Shown here piece by piece: positions 40,722 to 51,984 of a DNA stretch of 64,000 nucleotides. A program made the position numbers and the translations under genes. The notes under the pieces are model-generated. The model searched no databases. It saw only the letters and a program-made list of their open reading frames with translations, and was not told where the DNA came from. Numbering within the stretch: position 1 is the first letter of the stretch; each line of letters begins with the position of its first letter. Origin of the DNA: Planctomycetota bacterium (GTDB taxonomy: Bacteria > Planctomycetota > PLA2); assembly GCA_021776785.1 (NCBI GenBank), contig JAJFFF010000012.1:1-64000 (forward strand), given 5' to 3'.

Positions 40722-41086
40722 ACCACCTCCGGTGCAAGCGAGATGATCTTCATAAAACGCTTCTGGCGCAGCTCGCGCGCCACCGCGCCAAAAATACGAG
40801 TGCCCTTCGGGTTCCCATCGCCGTCGATTACGACAAGCGCGTTGGAATCGAAACGCACATACGAACCGTCGTCGCGTCGCAGGTTCGCCCTCTGGCGAAC
40901 GATGACACCGCGAATGACGGAACCGGGCTTGATTTCACTGCCCGGAATAGCCTTCTTGACCGAACACACGATCACGTCGCCGATGCGTGCATAGCGACGG
41001 CGCGTGCCGCCGAGCACCTTGATGCACATCACGCTCTTGGCGCCGCTGTTGTCCGCGACTTCGAGGCGACTCTGCATCTGAATCAT
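40718..41086 (-). CDS. rplN: 50S ribosomal protein L14
   Basis: [55 protein letters not shown]. Confidence 0.97.
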   Translation of the reverse strand: MIQMQSRLEVADNSGAKSVMCIKVLGGTRRRYARIGDVIVCSVKKAIPGSEIKPGSVIRGVIVRQRANLRRDDGSYVRFDSNALVVIDGDGNPKGTRIFGAVARELRQKRFMKIISLAPEVV

Positions 41087-41355
41087 CGGGCGCTCTCCTT
41101 GGTGGGCGCACGCGTGACGATCTCCGTGAGGCGCCACCGCTTGTTCTTGGAAAGCGGGCGCGTCTCCGCGATGACGACAGTGTCGCCGGGGAGCGCCTCT
41201 TCGTTGACGTCGTGAGCCATGTACCGCTTGGTTGACTCGATGAACTTTCCGTACTTGGGATGCGCAAAGCGACGGACGACATCGACCGTAATGGTCTTTG
41301 TCATCTTGTTGCTCTTAACGACCCCTTTCAGGACCTTGCGATTATGAATACGCAT
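41083..41355 (-). CDS. rpsQ: 30S ribosomal protein S17
   Basis: [42 protein letters not shown]. Confidence 0.96.
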   Translation of the reverse strand: MRIHNRKVLKGVVKSNKMTKTITVDVVRRFAHPKYGKFIESTKRYMAHDVNEEALPGDTVVIAETRPLSKNKRWRLTEIVTRAPTKESAR

Positions 41356-41359
41356 GCGA

Positions 41360-41563
41360 CTACGACTCCTGACCGACGCTCTTGCGCTCGGTCATGACCG
41401 TGAGAATGCGCGCAACATCACGCCGCATCTTTCGGGTCTTTCCACGCTCTTCAACTTCGTCTTGTCCCGCGCGGAACTGGGCCTGAAACAAATCCTTGCG
41501 CAACTCGCTAAGCGTCTCGCGCAACTCCCCATCCGACTTCTCGCGTAGTTCAGTGGCTTTCAC
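41360..41563 (-). CDS. rpmC: 50S ribosomal protein L29
   Basis: [33 protein letters not shown]. Confidence 0.95.
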   Translation of the reverse strand: MKATELREKSDGELRETLSELRKDLFQAQFRAGQDEVEERGKTRKMRRDVARILTVMTERKSVGQES

Positions 41564-41973
41564 AGCGCTTCCTTTCGGCGAAGCAGCTTCACCTTGATCG
41601 GGAGCTTGTGGCTCATCCGGTTGAACGCTTTTTTCACGACTTCTTCGTCGGAACAGCCACCGATCTCGAAGAGAACGGTGCCCGGCTTGACGACGGCCGC
41701 CCAGTACGAGATGTCTCCCTTGCCCTTACCCATGCGCGTCTCTTCGGGAAGCGACGTCACCGGCTTGTGCGGGAAGATGCGAATGAACAAACGGCCGCGA
41801 CCGGCCAACGCGCGCGTCGCCGCGACACGTGAGGATTCAATTTGTGCTGCGGTGATCCACGTCGGCTCGAGCGCCTGCAGGCCGTAGTCGCCGTAAGCGA
41901 CGGTGTGGCCTTTGGTGGCGTTGCCTTTGATGGTACCGCGCTGTTGTTTGCGCCAGCGAACGCGTTTAGGCAT
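41560..41973 (-). CDS. rplP: 50S ribosomal protein L16
   Basis: MPKRVRWRKQQRGTIKGNATKGHTVAYGDYGLQALEPTWITAAQIE. Confidence 0.97.
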   Translation of the reverse strand: MPKRVRWRKQQRGTIKGNATKGHTVAYGDYGLQALEPTWITAAQIESSRVAATRALAGRGRLFIRIFPHKPVTSLPEETRMGKGKGDISYWAAVVKPGTVLFEIGGCSDEEVVKKAFNRMSHKLPIKVKLLRRKEAL

Positions 41974-42649
41974 CAGGGCCATTGTTGCGTCGCTCCTTTC
42001 TCAAGACTCCGTCTTCCTTGACCTCGCCGAAGCGGCCACGGTAGATCCATGCCTTGCATCCGATCGTGCCGTACTTGGTACGGGCGATCGCGTATCCATA
42101 GCGAACGTCTGCGCGCAGCGTCTGCAAGGGAACCTGGCCCCAACTCTGCTTCTCGGTGCGCGCGATTTCCGCGCCGCCCAAACGGCCACTGATCTGAAGT
42201 CGAACGCCCTTGGCGCCGCGCTCGCGGCAGAGCTCCAACATCTTCTTCAGCGTGCGGCGGAACGGCATGCGCCGCAAAAGCTGATCGCTGATCTGCTCCG
42301 CGACGATCTGGCCTTCCAGTTCGGGCTTGTTGATCTCAAAAATGTCGAGCTGCACGCGCGAACCCAGCATCTTGGTCAGATCCTGGCGCAGCGCATCCAC
42401 CTTGACGCCCTTGCGGCCGATGAGCACGCCGGGCTTGGCACAATGAACCAAGATGCGCACCAACTCACGGCTGCGCTCGATCTCGATGCGCGGAATCTGC
42501 GCTCCGTAGAACAACTTCTTGATGTGCTTGCGGATTTCGAAGTCCTGCTTCAACAGGCGCGGGAAATCTTTTTTGTGTGCGAACCAGCGGGAGTCGTGAC
42601 GACGGGTAATGCCGACACGGAAACCGATGGGATGTGTTTTTTGACCCAT
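41966..42649 (-). CDS. rpsC: 30S ribosomal protein S3
   Basis: MGQKTHPIGFRVGITRRHDSRWFAHKKDFPRLL... Confidence 0.97.
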   Translation of the reverse strand: MGQKTHPIGFRVGITRRHDSRWFAHKKDFPRLLKQDFEIRKHIKKLFYGAQIPRIEIERSRELVRILVHCAKPGVLIGRKGVKVDALRQDLTKMLGSRVQLDIFEINKPELEGQIVAEQISDQLLRRMPFRRTLKKMLELCRERGAKGVRLQISGRLGGAEIARTEKQSWGQVPLQTLRADVRYGYAIARTKYGTIGCKAWIYRGRFGEVKEDGVLRKERRNNGPDA

Positions 42650-42654
42650 AGCCG

Positions 42655-43083
42655 TTACTCCGATGCCTGTTCAGTCGTCGCGACGGCCGTTGCGTCGTCT
42701 TCCGCTTTCGAGCGCCGCGAAGAGCGGCTGCTGTCTTCCATGAGCCCAACAATGAGGTGAGCTGTGCGCTTGCGAATCGGTGTCGCACGGCCCATCGCAC
42801 GCGGGCGCCAACGCGGGCGGCCGCCGAGGAGCGGGCCCATGTCGACGCGAGACTCGTGCACAATCAACGCCTTGAGATCGACATCCATGTCGTTGCTCGC
42901 GTTGGCCATGGCTGACCGAATCACCTTGTGCAGGAGGTACGCAGCGCGACGCGGATGCGCGCCGAGCACCGACAACGCATCGTTGACGGGCATGCCGCGC
43001 ACCATGTCGGCGACCAAACGCGCCTTTCGCGGTGAGATGCGCGCCCAACGGTGCGCCGCTCGATAGATCTTGGGTTGCTCCAC
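42655..43083 (-). CDS. rplV: 50S ribosomal protein L22
   Basis: RISPRKARLVADMVRGMPVNDALSVLGAHPRRAAYLLHKVIRSAMANA...RATPIRKRTAHLIVGL. Confidence 0.96.
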   Translation of the reverse strand: MEQPKIYRAAHRWARISPRKARLVADMVRGMPVNDALSVLGAHPRRAAYLLHKVIRSAMANASNDMDVDLKALIVHESRVDMGPLLGGRPRWRPRAMGRATPIRKRTAHLIVGLMEDSSRSSRRSKAEDDATAVATTEQASE

Positions 43084-43085
43084 GT

Positions 43086-43361
43086 CTATCTCCGCTCTTC
43101 CTTCTTATTGGTGTGGCCACGAAAAGTGCGCGTGGGTGCGAACTCGCCGAACTTGTGGCCCACCATGTCTTCTGTCACGAAGACTTTGAGGAACCTGTTG
43201 CCGTTGTGCACAAGAAACGTGTGCTGCACAAACTCCGGCACAATCGTGCAGGAGCGCGCCCATATCTTGATGGGATCGCGACGGCTCTGCTGATCGAGAA
43301 TCTCGACCTTGCGCAGAATTTTTTCGTCCACATAGGGACCTTTTTTGAGGCTGCGACTCAT
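43086..43361 (-). CDS. rpsS: 30S ribosomal protein S19
   Basis: [20 protein letters not shown]...[47 protein letters not shown]. Confidence 0.97.
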   Translation of the reverse strand: MSRSLKKGPYVDEKILRKVEILDQQSRRDPIKIWARSCTIVPEFVQHTFLVHNGNRFLKVFVTEDMVGHKFGEFAPTRTFRGHTNKKEERR

Positions 43362-43363
43362 AC

Positions 43364-44206
43364 TTACCTCTGGTGCTTACCGCGCTTGCGACCGCGCAAA
43401 ATGCGACGACTCGTCGGCTTCCTCTTCTTACGCGTCTTCCCGCCCTTCGCGGGGACGCCGCTGAACGAGACCGGATGACGTCCGCCGGCACGACGACCCT
43501 CACCACCGCCCATCGGGTGGGCAACGGGGTTCATCGCGCTACCGCGGACCTTCGGGCGACGCCCGAGCCAGCGGTTGCGTCCCGCCTTACCGATCACAAT
43601 CAGGTTGTGCTCAATGTTGCCGAGCTGACCGATGGTCGCGCGACACTTCAAGTTGATCTTCATGATCGCGCCGCTGGGCAGCAAGACGATGCCGTAGTTG
43701 CCGTCTTTCGCCTGAAGCTGCGCGACACCACCCGCCGCACGCACGAGCTGACCGCCCTTGCCGGGGGTGAGCTCGACGTTGTGGATCTGCAAACCGACCG
43801 GAATGTCGCCGAGCGCTTTGCAGTTTCCGACCTTCGGCTCCGCATCGGGACCGTTGCTGATCATCTGCCCCACTTCGAGTTTGAGCGGCGCCAAAATGTA
43901 GCGCTTCTCGCCGTCTAAGTAGTGCAAGAGAGCAATGCGGCACGAACGGTTCGGGTCGTACTCGATCGCTGCGACCTTGGCGGGAACCCCGTCCTTGGTG
44001 CGCTTGAAATCGATGATGCGGTACTTGCGTTTGTGACCACCACCGCGACGACGCTGCGTCATCCGGCCGAGGTTGTTACGCCCGCCTGATTTCTTCAGCG
44101 GTCGGAGCAACGACTTTTCGGGTGTCGACTTCGTGATTTCTTTGAAGTCGTATCCCGAGCCGCCACGGCGTCCGGCGCTGGTAGGTTTGAATTTCTTTAG
44201 GCCCAT
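43364..44206 (-). CDS. rplB: 50S ribosomal protein L2
   Basis: [16 protein letters not shown]...[16 protein letters not shown]...[25 protein letters not shown]. Confidence 0.98.
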   Translation of the reverse strand: MGLKKFKPTSAGRRGGSGYDFKEITKSTPEKSLLRPLKKSGGRNNLGRMTQRRRGGGHKRKYRIIDFKRTKDGVPAKVAAIEYDPNRSCRIALLHYLDGEKRYILAPLKLEVGQMISNGPDAEPKVGNCKALGDIPVGLQIHNVELTPGKGGQLVRAAGGVAQLQAKDGNYGIVLLPSGAIMKINLKCRATIGQLGNIEHNLIVIGKAGRNRWLGRRPKVRGSAMNPVAHPMGGGEGRRAGGRHPVSFSGVPAKGGKTRKKRKPTSRRILRGRKRGKHQR

Positions 44207-44225
44207 CGGAAGAATCCCCTAACGA

Positions 44226-44519
44226 TTAATAGAAGTCCTCGATCGCGTGCCCGTCTTTGAGCACGACAATCGCCTTCTTCCAGGCCGGGCGACGACCGAA
44301 ATGCCGGCCGAGGCGCTTGAGTTTGCCAAGGTAGTTTTGCGTACGCACTTTCTGCACGCTCACGCCGAAGATCGCTTCCACCGCTTGGCGGATCTCGACC
44401 TTGTTGGCCTCGCGCGCAACCTCAAACGGGTACGCACGGTGCCGCTCAACCATCTTCAGGCCCTTTTCCGTCACGCGCGGCTTGCGCACGATCGAGTAGT
44501 AGCGATCCATCTCAGCCAT
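44226..44519 (-). CDS. rplW: 50S ribosomal protein L23
   Basis: [60 protein letters not shown]. Confidence 0.96.
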   Translation of the reverse strand: MAEMDRYYSIVRKPRVTEKGLKMVERHRAYPFEVAREANKVEIRQAVEAIFGVSVQKVRTQNYLGKLKRLGRHFGRRPAWKKAIVVLKDGHAIEDFY

Positions 44520-45138
44520 TGAATCGATCCTCCAAGGCCTGGTACGCACCGGCCTCAAACACCACGTACTTGTGGCGGAGGAGCTCGTACGCGTTCAAGT
44601 TTTCCGCGGTGCAGTAGCCAAAGCCCTGCACGTTGCGCAGCGAACGCCAAGTCGCGTCCTCATGCTTGCTGGGAACGATCAAACAGGTGCCGTTGAGGCC
44701 AAGCGGCGCGACTTTGGCCAAAAACCCGCGCGTGCTCGGCGCCTTCATGGCAAAGCTCTCGGCGATCCGGACTTCGCCGTCTTCTAGCTTGCCGTGAATG
44801 GCCGCTTCCAAAGCGGCACGACGCGCTTGCTTGGGCATCGCCCAGCCGTAGTTGCGCGGCTTCTTCGCAAAGGCGACGCCACCACCACGGAGCTGAGCCG
44901 CTTTGCGGTTGCCGTGGCGGGCGTTGCCGGTGCCCTTTTGCCGATACATCTTGGCAGTGGTTCCGGCGACCTCGGCACGAGTAAGCGCGGAGTGGGTACC
45001 CACTCGCTTACGCGCTTCCATCATGACGATGTATTCCTTCAGCAAGACCTTCTTGCCGCGGCGCCGGAATTGCGATGCATCGATGGAGCGCTCGCCTAAG
45101 CGACCGCTGTCATCGAGGACGGGGACAGTGACATCCAT
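44512..45138 (-). CDS. rplD: 50S ribosomal protein L4
   Basis: [69 protein letters not shown]. Confidence 0.97.
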   Translation of the reverse strand: MDVTVPVLDDSGRLGERSIDASQFRRRGKKVLLKEYIVMMEARKRVGTHSALTRAEVAGTTAKMYRQKGTGNARHGNRKAAQLRGGGVAFAKKPRNYGWAMPKQARRAALEAAIHGKLEDGEVRIAESFAMKAPSTRGFLAKVAPLGLNGTCLIVPSKHEDATWRSLRNVQGFGYCTAENLNAYELLRHKYVVFEAGAYQALEDRFNG

Positions 45139-45158
45139 CTCAGTACTTTCTCGTTCGA

Positions 45159-45461
45159 TCAGACTTTGATGCGGATATCGACACCGGCGGGCATGTTGAG
45201 CTTGCTCAACGCGTCCACAGTTTTCGGTGTCGGCTCCTTGATGAAGATGAGCCGCTTGTGCGTGCGAATCTCAAACTGTTCGCGCGACTTTTTGTCGATA
45301 TGAGGAGAGCGCAAGACGGTGTAGCGCTCGATACGCGTGGGCAACGGCACAGGGCCGACCGCTTTCGCGCCCGTGCGCTTCGCGGTGTCCACGATCTCAA
45401 GCGCCGACGAGTCCAAGGACTCGTGGTCGTATGCCTCCATGCGGATCTTGATTTCATCCAT
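45159..45461 (-). CDS. rpsJ: 30S ribosomal protein S10
   Basis: [72 protein letters not shown]. Confidence 0.97.
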   Translation of the reverse strand: MDEIKIRMEAYDHESLDSSALEIVDTAKRTGAKAVGPVPLPTRIERYTVLRSPHIDKKSREQFEIRTHKRLIFIKEPTPKTVDALSKLNMPAGVDIRIKV

Positions 45462-45905
45462 GACTGATTCGGTCTCTTCTCTTTCCGGTGGCCATGCTCA
45501 GCTTTGAAGCAAACTCGCATCGAGAGCCCGTCTGGTTTCACTCCGCAAGGCGGGAACACAAAACGGGCGGGGCAGTGAGCCGACTCTTGGTCGGACTCCA
45601 GCCTCGCATCCGCTTGGCGCTCCTGCTGCGGGGTTTTCGACAACGAACTGTTGCCGAAAGGGCAGATAGGGGAACTCGCGAGTTTTCTCCAGGCAGAGCC
45701 CGGGAAACCGCGTAGTTTACCGATTCAGCAGCGAGCGCAAGGATTTATGGGCGACGAACTTGGAATCGCGCTCGCTCTTTTTCGCCCTGCGCCGCCCCCA
45801 CTCAAGCGACACCCAGTGGGTCGGCGCCGCGCCGCTCGATATCGTGCGGGGCGCGGGCCTCCAACTGCTCGTTGCCGTCGTGTTTCGTGACTTTTTCAAC
45901 GACGG

Positions 45906-47966
45906 TTAGATGAGACCGCGGGAGCGCTCGGGCGGGACGGCCTGATACCCCGTGGGCTCCATGCCGTGCGCGGCGCGCCCCTGCGTGAGACTCCGCAACG
46001 TCCCGACGTACCCAAACATCTCGCTGAGCGGCACGGTCGCTTCCAATTGGGTGGTCCCGTCGTCGCAGGCTTCGGTGCCCGAAATCATGGCGCGACGGCG
46101 GTTGAGATCACCCAAAACCTCGCCCACATAGTCATTCGGCGTGCGAATCTCCACATTCATGATGGGCTCAAGGAGCACACGCCCCGCCGCCTCGACCGCC
46201 GCGTCGATCCCGCGCGACGCGGCCACCTCAAACGCCAGGTCGGTGGAGTCCTCTTCCGAGAAAGCACCGCCCAACACCGTCATCTTGATCCCGATGAGCG
46301 GGTAGCCCAGGCCGGCGCCGGATCGCGCTGCCTCCTCCAGACTCCGTTCGACGGCGGAGTGGAATGCGGGCGGAATGGCGATTTGGGCCGAAGCGGTCCA
46401 TTCGACCTCCGCGCCCTCCAACTCCGCGAGAGGCTCCACGCGCATGTCGACCTTGCCGAACTGCCGTTTGTTGGCCGTCTCTTGGTCAAACGTACCGCTT
46501 CCGCGCCCGCCCTTGGCGACGGTCTGCCGGTAGGAGACGCGCGGGCTGCCCACGTTCGCGGGCACCTGGAAATCGCGCAGCATCCGGTTTTTTAAGACCT
46601 CGAGATGCAGCTCCCCCATGCCGGAGATGATGGTTTGGCCGGTTTCCGCGTCCTCGCGCACGTCAAACGTGGGATCTTCGATGCGCAGCCGCTCGAGCAC
46701 TTCGCCCAGCCGGTCCCGATCGGCCGAGCTCTTCGGCTCGATCGCCATCGAGATCACGGTCTCGGGAAAACGGGCCGGCTCGAACTGAACGGGGGCGGCT
46801 TTGGCGCAAAGCGTGTCGCCCGTGCGCGCAAACTTCAGCCCCGTGACGGCAACGATGTTGCCGGCCGGCACGACCGCAATGCGCTCGCGGCTCGCGGCAT
46901 GCATGCGATAGAGCTGCTGGATTTTTTCGCCCTTTGAAACCCGCGGGTTGAAGACGTGTCCGTTCTCCTTGAGCTGACCGCTGTACACGCGCAGGTAAAT
47001 CAGGTTGCCGTGGCGGTCGGCAAAGCTCTTAAACACCAGCGCGGCGAACGGGGCGTCCGGATCGCAGGGGCGCTCAAGCGGCGCGCCCGTTTTCGGGTCC
47101 TGGCCGGTGGCACCCGGCACATCGACAGGAGACGGCAAGTAGGCCACGACGGCGTCGAGCAGTGGTTGAACGCCCTTGTTGCGCAGCGCCGACCCGCAAA
47201 ACACCGGCGCGATCTTGCCCGCGAGCGTCGCCCGCCGGAGACCGCGTTTGAGCAGTTCCGCGCCGACCGGCTCGTCGGCCAAGTACTGCTCCGCGACCTC
47301 GTCGTCGAGATCCGCGATCGCTCCGACCAGTTCCATCCGGTTGAGCTCTGCGTCTTCTTGGAGCTCGGCCGGGATCGGTCCGACGTCGAATTCTTCGCCT
47401 TGCCCGTCGTCGTCTTTCCAGACATACGCCTTTTGTTCGACCAAATCGATCACGCCACGGAGCTCGCGCTCCAATCCGATCGGGATCTGGCAGATCACGG
47501 GCGGCTTGCTCAACCGCTTGCGAATCGAGTCCACGGCTCGTTCAAACGACGCGCCCGCGCGGTCGAGTTTGTTGACAAAGCAGATGCGCGGGACGTGGTA
47601 GCGATCGGCCTGGCGCCACACGGTCTCGCTTTGCGCTTCGACGCCGTGCACGCCGTCGAACACGACCACGGCGCCATCGAGGACGCGCAGCGAACGCTCG
47701 ACCTCGGCAGTGAAATCGACGTGGCCCGGCGTATCAATCAGGTTGATGTCGTAGCCCGCCCACTCGATCGCTGTGGCCGCGGCGGTGATCGTGATCCCGC
47801 GCGCTTGCTCCTCCTCCATCCAGTCCATCGTGGCGCCGCCCTCATGGACCTCGCCGATGCGGTGCTCTTTGCCCGTGTAGTAGAGGATGCGCTCGGTCAC
47901 GGTGGTCTTGCCGGCATCAATGTGCGCAATGATGCCGATGTTGCGCGTCTGGCGGATGTCGGACAT
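45906..47966 (-). CDS. fusA: Elongation factor G
   Basis: 686 aa; [66 protein letters not shown]. Confidence 0.98.
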   Translation of the reverse strand: MSDIRQTRNIGIIAHIDAGKTTVTERILYYTGKEHRIGEVHEGGATMDWMEEEQARGITITAAATAIEWAGYDINLIDTPGHVDFTAEVERSLRVLDGAVVVFDGVHGVEAQSETVWRQADRYHVPRICFVNKLDRAGASFERAVDSIRKRLSKPPVICQIPIGLERELRGVIDLVEQKAYVWKDDDGQGEEFDVGPIPAELQEDAELNRMELVGAIADLDDEVAEQYLADEPVGAELLKRGLRRATLAGKIAPVFCGSALRNKGVQPLLDAVVAYLPSPVDVPGATGQDPKTGAPLERPCDPDAPFAALVFKSFADRHGNLIYLRVYSGQLKENGHVFNPRVSKGEKIQQLYRMHAASRERIAVVPAGNIVAVTGLKFARTGDTLCAKAAPVQFEPARFPETVISMAIEPKSSADRDRLGEVLERLRIEDPTFDVREDAETGQTIISGMGELHLEVLKNRMLRDFQVPANVGSPRVSYRQTVAKGGRGSGTFDQETANKRQFGKVDMRVEPLAELEGAEVEWTASAQIAIPPAFHSAVERSLEEAARSGAGLGYPLIGIKMTVLGGAFSEEDSTDLAFEVAASRGIDAAVEAAGRVLLEPIMNVEIRTPNDYVGEVLGDLNRRRAMISGTEACDDGTTQLEATVPLSEMFGYVGTLRSLTQGRAAHGMEPTGYQAVPPERSRGLI

Positions 47967-47981
47967 AGCGAACCGAGGATT

Positions 47982-49349
47982 ATGCCTGAAGACGACAGCG
48001 TTTCTTATGAACTGTCGAGGCTCTATCTCGGAACGGTTGGTCGCTACGCAGTCGGTCCGAAAGCGCGGCCGCTGCGAAGAGAGAGCCTAGTCCGGACGCG
48101 ATTCGTGGAGCTGCGTGCGCGCATGCTCTTTCCGGACCGCTACAATGACTGGATGGACTCCGACGCGCCGCGCGAGGACGCACCCGCGCAGTGGCTCGAA
48201 GCAACCGCGTTCGGCCTCGTTCCGCGTGCCAAAGGTCAGTGGGGCCTCCTGCGAGCCGATCCCGATCAAGGGGACAAGATCGATTTGGTGCCGTCGAACG
48301 ACCCGTTTGAACTCGCGGACGCCCTTGCAAGGGCGGACCCGGCCCCCGAACTCGGGTGGAGTCCGGAGAGTCCGTATTTCACAACCGTGTACGAGATGGA
48401 AGCGATCGCCGCACCGGTGGTGGCGCGCGGGCTCGAACAACAGGAAGCGCGCTTGCAAGACACGCTTCCGACAGCAGGCATGGCGATCGCCGTGGCGGTT
48501 GGCGCCGCGCTCCTGTGGCCGCGCGTTCCGCAGTACCAAATGCTGATCGTCCTCGGCATGGTCTTCGTTTGGGTGCCGCTCTGGCAGCGCGGCGTCGAAG
48601 CATCGTGGGATGCGTGGAGCCATCGCAAGAAACTGCGCACCAAACCCGATGCGTGGCGCCGCGCGCAAGCGGTTCGCTACCGATTTTGGTGGTTGAGCGA
48701 AACGCCGCGACCTTACGTTGCGATCGGCTTGATCGCGTTGTTCATCGTGTTCTTTTTGGCGTCGCACGTGGTCGGAATCCGGGAAGCTGTCTCTCGACTG
48801 GGGCTCCTTAAGCCGCTCAACGGAGATTGGTGGCGCCTGTTTACATGCGCGTTCCTCCACGGCGATCCGGTCCACATCGGCCTCAACTCCTATGTCGCCT
48901 ACGATCTCGCGCGAATCGGACGTCGCGTTATTGACGAGCGTCGTTTGCTCATCGCGTTTGTCGTGAGCGTGCTTTGCGGATCGCTGGCCAGCGTCGCGTT
49001 CACGAATGCGGCGAGCATCGGCGCGTCGGGCGGCGTTCTCGGTTGGGGCGGCATGTTGTTGGCGATCTCGCGCCATCACGCAGGGATGCGCGGCTCAGGT
49101 CTGGGGTCGGCACTCTTGCGCTGGGTCGTGTTGTTGGCGATCGTGGGCGGAGCGGGCGCGAGCTTCATCGACAACGCCGCGCACGCGGGCGGGTTGCTCG
49201 GCGGCTACGCAGCGGGACTCTGGTTCATCCGCGACAAAAAGACCCGCCTGCCCATGGGGACCAACCCCAATCGTTCCGCATGGATCGGGATGGCGGCGAT
49301 CGCGGCTTTGTGCGCGGCGGCGATGTTGTTTCATTTGCTGCGCCGCTAA
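47982..49349 (+). CDS. Rhomboid-family intramembrane serine protease with N-terminal extension
   Basis: [36 protein letters not shown] (catalytic Ser), [16 protein letters not shown] (catalytic His). Confidence 0.88.
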   Translation: MPEDDSVSYELSRLYLGTVGRYAVGPKARPLRRESLVRTRFVELRARMLFPDRYNDWMDSDAPREDAPAQWLEATAFGLVPRAKGQWGLLRADPDQGDKIDLVPSNDPFELADALARADPAPELGWSPESPYFTTVYEMEAIAAPVVARGLEQQEARLQDTLPTAGMAIAVAVGAALLWPRVPQYQMLIVLGMVFVWVPLWQRGVEASWDAWSHRKKLRTKPDAWRRAQAVRYRFWWLSETPRPYVAIGLIALFIVFFLASHVVGIREAVSRLGLLKPLNGDWWRLFTCAFLHGDPVHIGLNSYVAYDLARIGRRVIDERRLLIAFVVSVLCGSLASVAFTNAASIGASGGVLGWGGMLLAISRHHAGMRGSGLGSALLRWVVLLAIVGGAGASFIDNAAHAGGLLGGYAAGLWFIRDKKTRLPMGTNPNRSAWIGMAAIAALCAAAMLFHLLRR

Positions 49350-49418
49350 CGCGCACGTGCAACCGACCGATGGAACACCCCGGTCGTACGCGCGGGGCCG
49401 ACGCCGGGCCGAACATGT

Positions 49419-49658
49419 CTAGCCGCCAAACAAGAAGTCCAACACGTCCATCCCGGTGTCATGGTCTTCCAAGATCTCTGCGTTGTAGAACTCGGTAAAG
49501 CCGCACCGGTTGCACGAAGCCGCGGCATACTTGTTGTGTTGGATATTGAGCAGCCTTGAGATGCCTGTGCCGGCGAGCGCAACACGCTTTACGCGCGCAC
49601 CCCGTGCCTGACACTTGGCGCACACAAATCGCGCCGCGAGTTCCTGATCGAGACTCAT
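49419..49658 (-). CDS. Small zinc-ribbon protein
   Basis: 79 aa; FVCAKCQ...ISRLLNIQHNKYAAASCNRCGFTEFYNAE. Confidence 0.75.
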   Translation of the reverse strand: MSLDQELAARFVCAKCQARGARVKRVALAGTGISRLLNIQHNKYAAASCNRCGFTEFYNAEILEDHDTGMDVLDFLFGG

Positions 49659-49897
49659 GACGATCTTTACTCACGGCGCGCGAAACTATTCCTTCCGAAA
49701 CCGGCGACCAACGTCTACAGCGCCCTACCGATACTGTGGCCGCGCTCGCAAAGTGTCACGTAGGGAATACGAGGCACGGCGTTGGGGGCAAAAAATGAAT
49801 TGCAACTCGTGCAAAACGTGAGTTGATGGGTGTAGGGACCGTGCAATGCGGGCCGCGAGTAAATCGAGTCCGGGCCGATTCGAGAGAGGGGTTAAGA

Positions 49898-51916
49898 ATG
49901 CGAAACTTGGTTTGTTTCGTGCTCGCGCTCATCGGCCTCGCGGCCAGCGCCTACGCACAGTGTCCGGGCAACGCGCCGCCACCTCCGCCGCCTCCCCCGC
50001 CGCCGCCTAAGGATCCTCCAAAAGCAAAGGCGCCGGATTCGACGGCGGTGCCGCCTGGAATGCTGCCGACCGGATTGCGTGATCCGTTCGACCCCGAGCC
50101 CGAGAGCGACGATCCGGAGCCGCCCGCAACACCGGGACCCGAGACACCCGGTGACGGTCCGGCCCCGGCGCCGATCCCGGTTCCTCCGGACCCGGGCGTT
50201 CCGACGCCGCCGACCGGTGGCGTTCCCGCCGCCCCGACGCCGGATGCAGCACCCGGCACCCCGGGCGCTGGGCCGACTTCGCGTCGTCCGCGACGGACGA
50301 GCAATGTCTCGCGCAACGGCTGGCGTTTTTGGTGGGAATTCAACCGCGATTCGCTGGTGGGCACCCGCCGGCTCATCCCGGGCCGCGCCCTCACCGGCGT
50401 GACGACCGGCGTTTTTGATCCGTTGGGAGAACGGCGCGGTCCCGTCCTGGACGAGCTCCGCGCGATCGCTCGCAACGAGGGGCTGACGAATGCTCTTCGT
50501 GGCGCCGCGCTTGTGGCGTTGGGTCGAGCGGGTGGAGACGCCGACGCGACGTTTTTGCTGGGCGTCGCCACCAATCAAAAAATGCCGACAAGCTTGCGCG
50601 AACAAGCGGTGTTGGCTCTCGGTCTGCTGCCGGAAATCAAGGACCCCGCGGTGCGCGCCCAGGTGCGTCGTTCGTTCCTCGATCTCACGGGCGCGAAAAA
50701 CCTCAGTTTGTCGAAGCGCGGGGATCGACACGTGCAAGACATCGCGGTATTGGCCGCTGGCATGCGCGGTCGCTCGGACCGCGATATCCGAAGCGACCTG
50801 ATCGGCCTCACGCTGAAACAGCGAAACGCCCACATGAGTGCGCTGTATGCACTCGCCGGCGCGATGGCCGGCGATCGGCTGTTATCACCCGAGCGGATGC
50901 GCGGCGCCGCGCGCGGCCGCGTCGGCAGCCACCAATTGAATGACGTGGAGCGCTCGCACGTCGTCCTCGCGCTCGCACGGAGTGGCGAACATGGCGCCGT
51001 CACGACACTCCTCAAGCTCTCCCGCGCACGCAGTGTCGGAGTGCACACCAAGCGCAGCGTGGCGCTCGCTCTCGGAGAACTCCTTCGGAGCGCGGGCGAA
51101 CAACACGCATGGAGCGACCGCGTTCGCAACGCGTTGGTGCGGACGTTGAAGAAGGGGAGCGACCCCGTGCTGCGCGGTTATGCCGCGCTGGGCCTGGCGC
51201 GCAACGCCCGTTCCAGCGACCTTTCGGTATTGAGTGCACTCACAAACGATCCCAATGCGGATGTGCGACCGTATGGCGCGCTCGCGCTGGGCGTGGCCTG
51301 CGGCGCGCAACGCGAAACCAATGCCGTACGCGCGGCCAAGGGTGTTGACGATCTCGTTCGAGCGCTGGTTCGTTCGAAGGATCCGGAGTTTCGTTCGGCC
51401 GCGTGTATCGGCGTCGGACTCGCGGGAAGCACCAAGCACCTGGGCCTGTTGCTCGACGTTGTGTCCACCACCAGAGAGCCCGCCGTCGTCCGTGGCGCCG
51501 CCGCCAACGGCGCCGGTCTGCTCGGGCGCGACTCGATGCGCGCTTCGCAGGTGTTGCTCGATGCCGTCATGACGGGATCGCCCCACCTCGCCGGCGAGGC
51601 TTCTTTGGGCCTTGGGTTCATGAGCGCTCGCAACTCGGTCAGCGTGTTGTTGCTGACGATGCAACGGACCAAGTCCGGGCTGACCCGCGCGCGCATCATC
51701 CGCGCCCTCGGACACATCGGACATCGACGCGCCGTAAAACCGCTGTTCGAAATCCTGACATCCAAACGCTGGAGCCCCCGCATGCGCGAGCAAGCGGCAA
51801 CGGCACTCGGAATGATCGGAAACCTACGCGACACCGATCCGCTGATGGAGTTCGGATTCGATTTCAACCACTACGGCACACTTCCCGTGACGTACGACAT
51901 CTTGAACCAGCTGTAG
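49898..51916 (+). CDS. Secreted HEAT-repeat protein with poly-Pro N-terminal linker
   Basis: MRNLVCFVLALIGLAASAYAQ signal, PPPPPPPPPPPKDPPK linker, repeated Arg/Ala/Leu-rich HEAT-like segments; SD GAGGGG. Confidence 0.8.
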   Translation: MRNLVCFVLALIGLAASAYAQCPGNAPPPPPPPPPPPKDPPKAKAPDSTAVPPGMLPTGLRDPFDPEPESDDPEPPATPGPETPGDGPAPAPIPVPPDPGVPTPPTGGVPAAPTPDAAPGTPGAGPTSRRPRRTSNVSRNGWRFWWEFNRDSLVGTRRLIPGRALTGVTTGVFDPLGERRGPVLDELRAIARNEGLTNALRGAALVALGRAGGDADATFLLGVATNQKMPTSLREQAVLALGLLPEIKDPAVRAQVRRSFLDLTGAKNLSLSKRGDRHVQDIAVLAAGMRGRSDRDIRSDLIGLTLKQRNAHMSALYALAGAMAGDRLLSPERMRGAARGRVGSHQLNDVERSHVVLALARSGEHGAVTTLLKLSRARSVGVHTKRSVALALGELLRSAGEQHAWSDRVRNALVRTLKKGSDPVLRGYAALGLARNARSSDLSVLSALTNDPNADVRPYGALALGVACGAQRETNAVRAAKGVDDLVRALVRSKDPEFRSAACIGVGLAGSTKHLGLLLDVVSTTREPAVVRGAAANGAGLLGRDSMRASQVLLDAVMTGSPHLAGEASLGLGFMSARNSVSVLLLTMQRTKSGLTRARIIRALGHIGHRRAVKPLFEILTSKRWSPRMREQAATALGMIGNLRDTDPLMEFGFDFNHYGTLPVTYDILNQL

Positions 51917-51924
51917 AAACCACG

Positions 51925-51953
51925 GGGCGGGCCGTTAAGGTCCGCCCTTCTTC
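51925..51953 (+). terminator. Candidate intrinsic terminator
   Basis: GGGCGGGCC-GTTAA-GGTCCGCCC-TTCTTC directly after the HEAT-repeat gene. Confidence 0.6.
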
Positions 51954-51984
51954 GCGTCGGTGCGCCGCGCTGCCAGCGCGGTGC

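Noticed and set aside
45717-45899. 60-aa minus ORF and overlapping plus frames between fusA and rpsJ
   Set aside because: Several competing frames, no convincing start or Shine-Dalgarno sequence, and no recognisable family; one plus frame looks protein-like but lacks a start codon.
48087-49079. 330-aa minus-strand ORF opposite the rhomboid gene
   Set aside because: Low-complexity His/Arg-rich antisense frame; the plus frame has clear rhomboid motifs.
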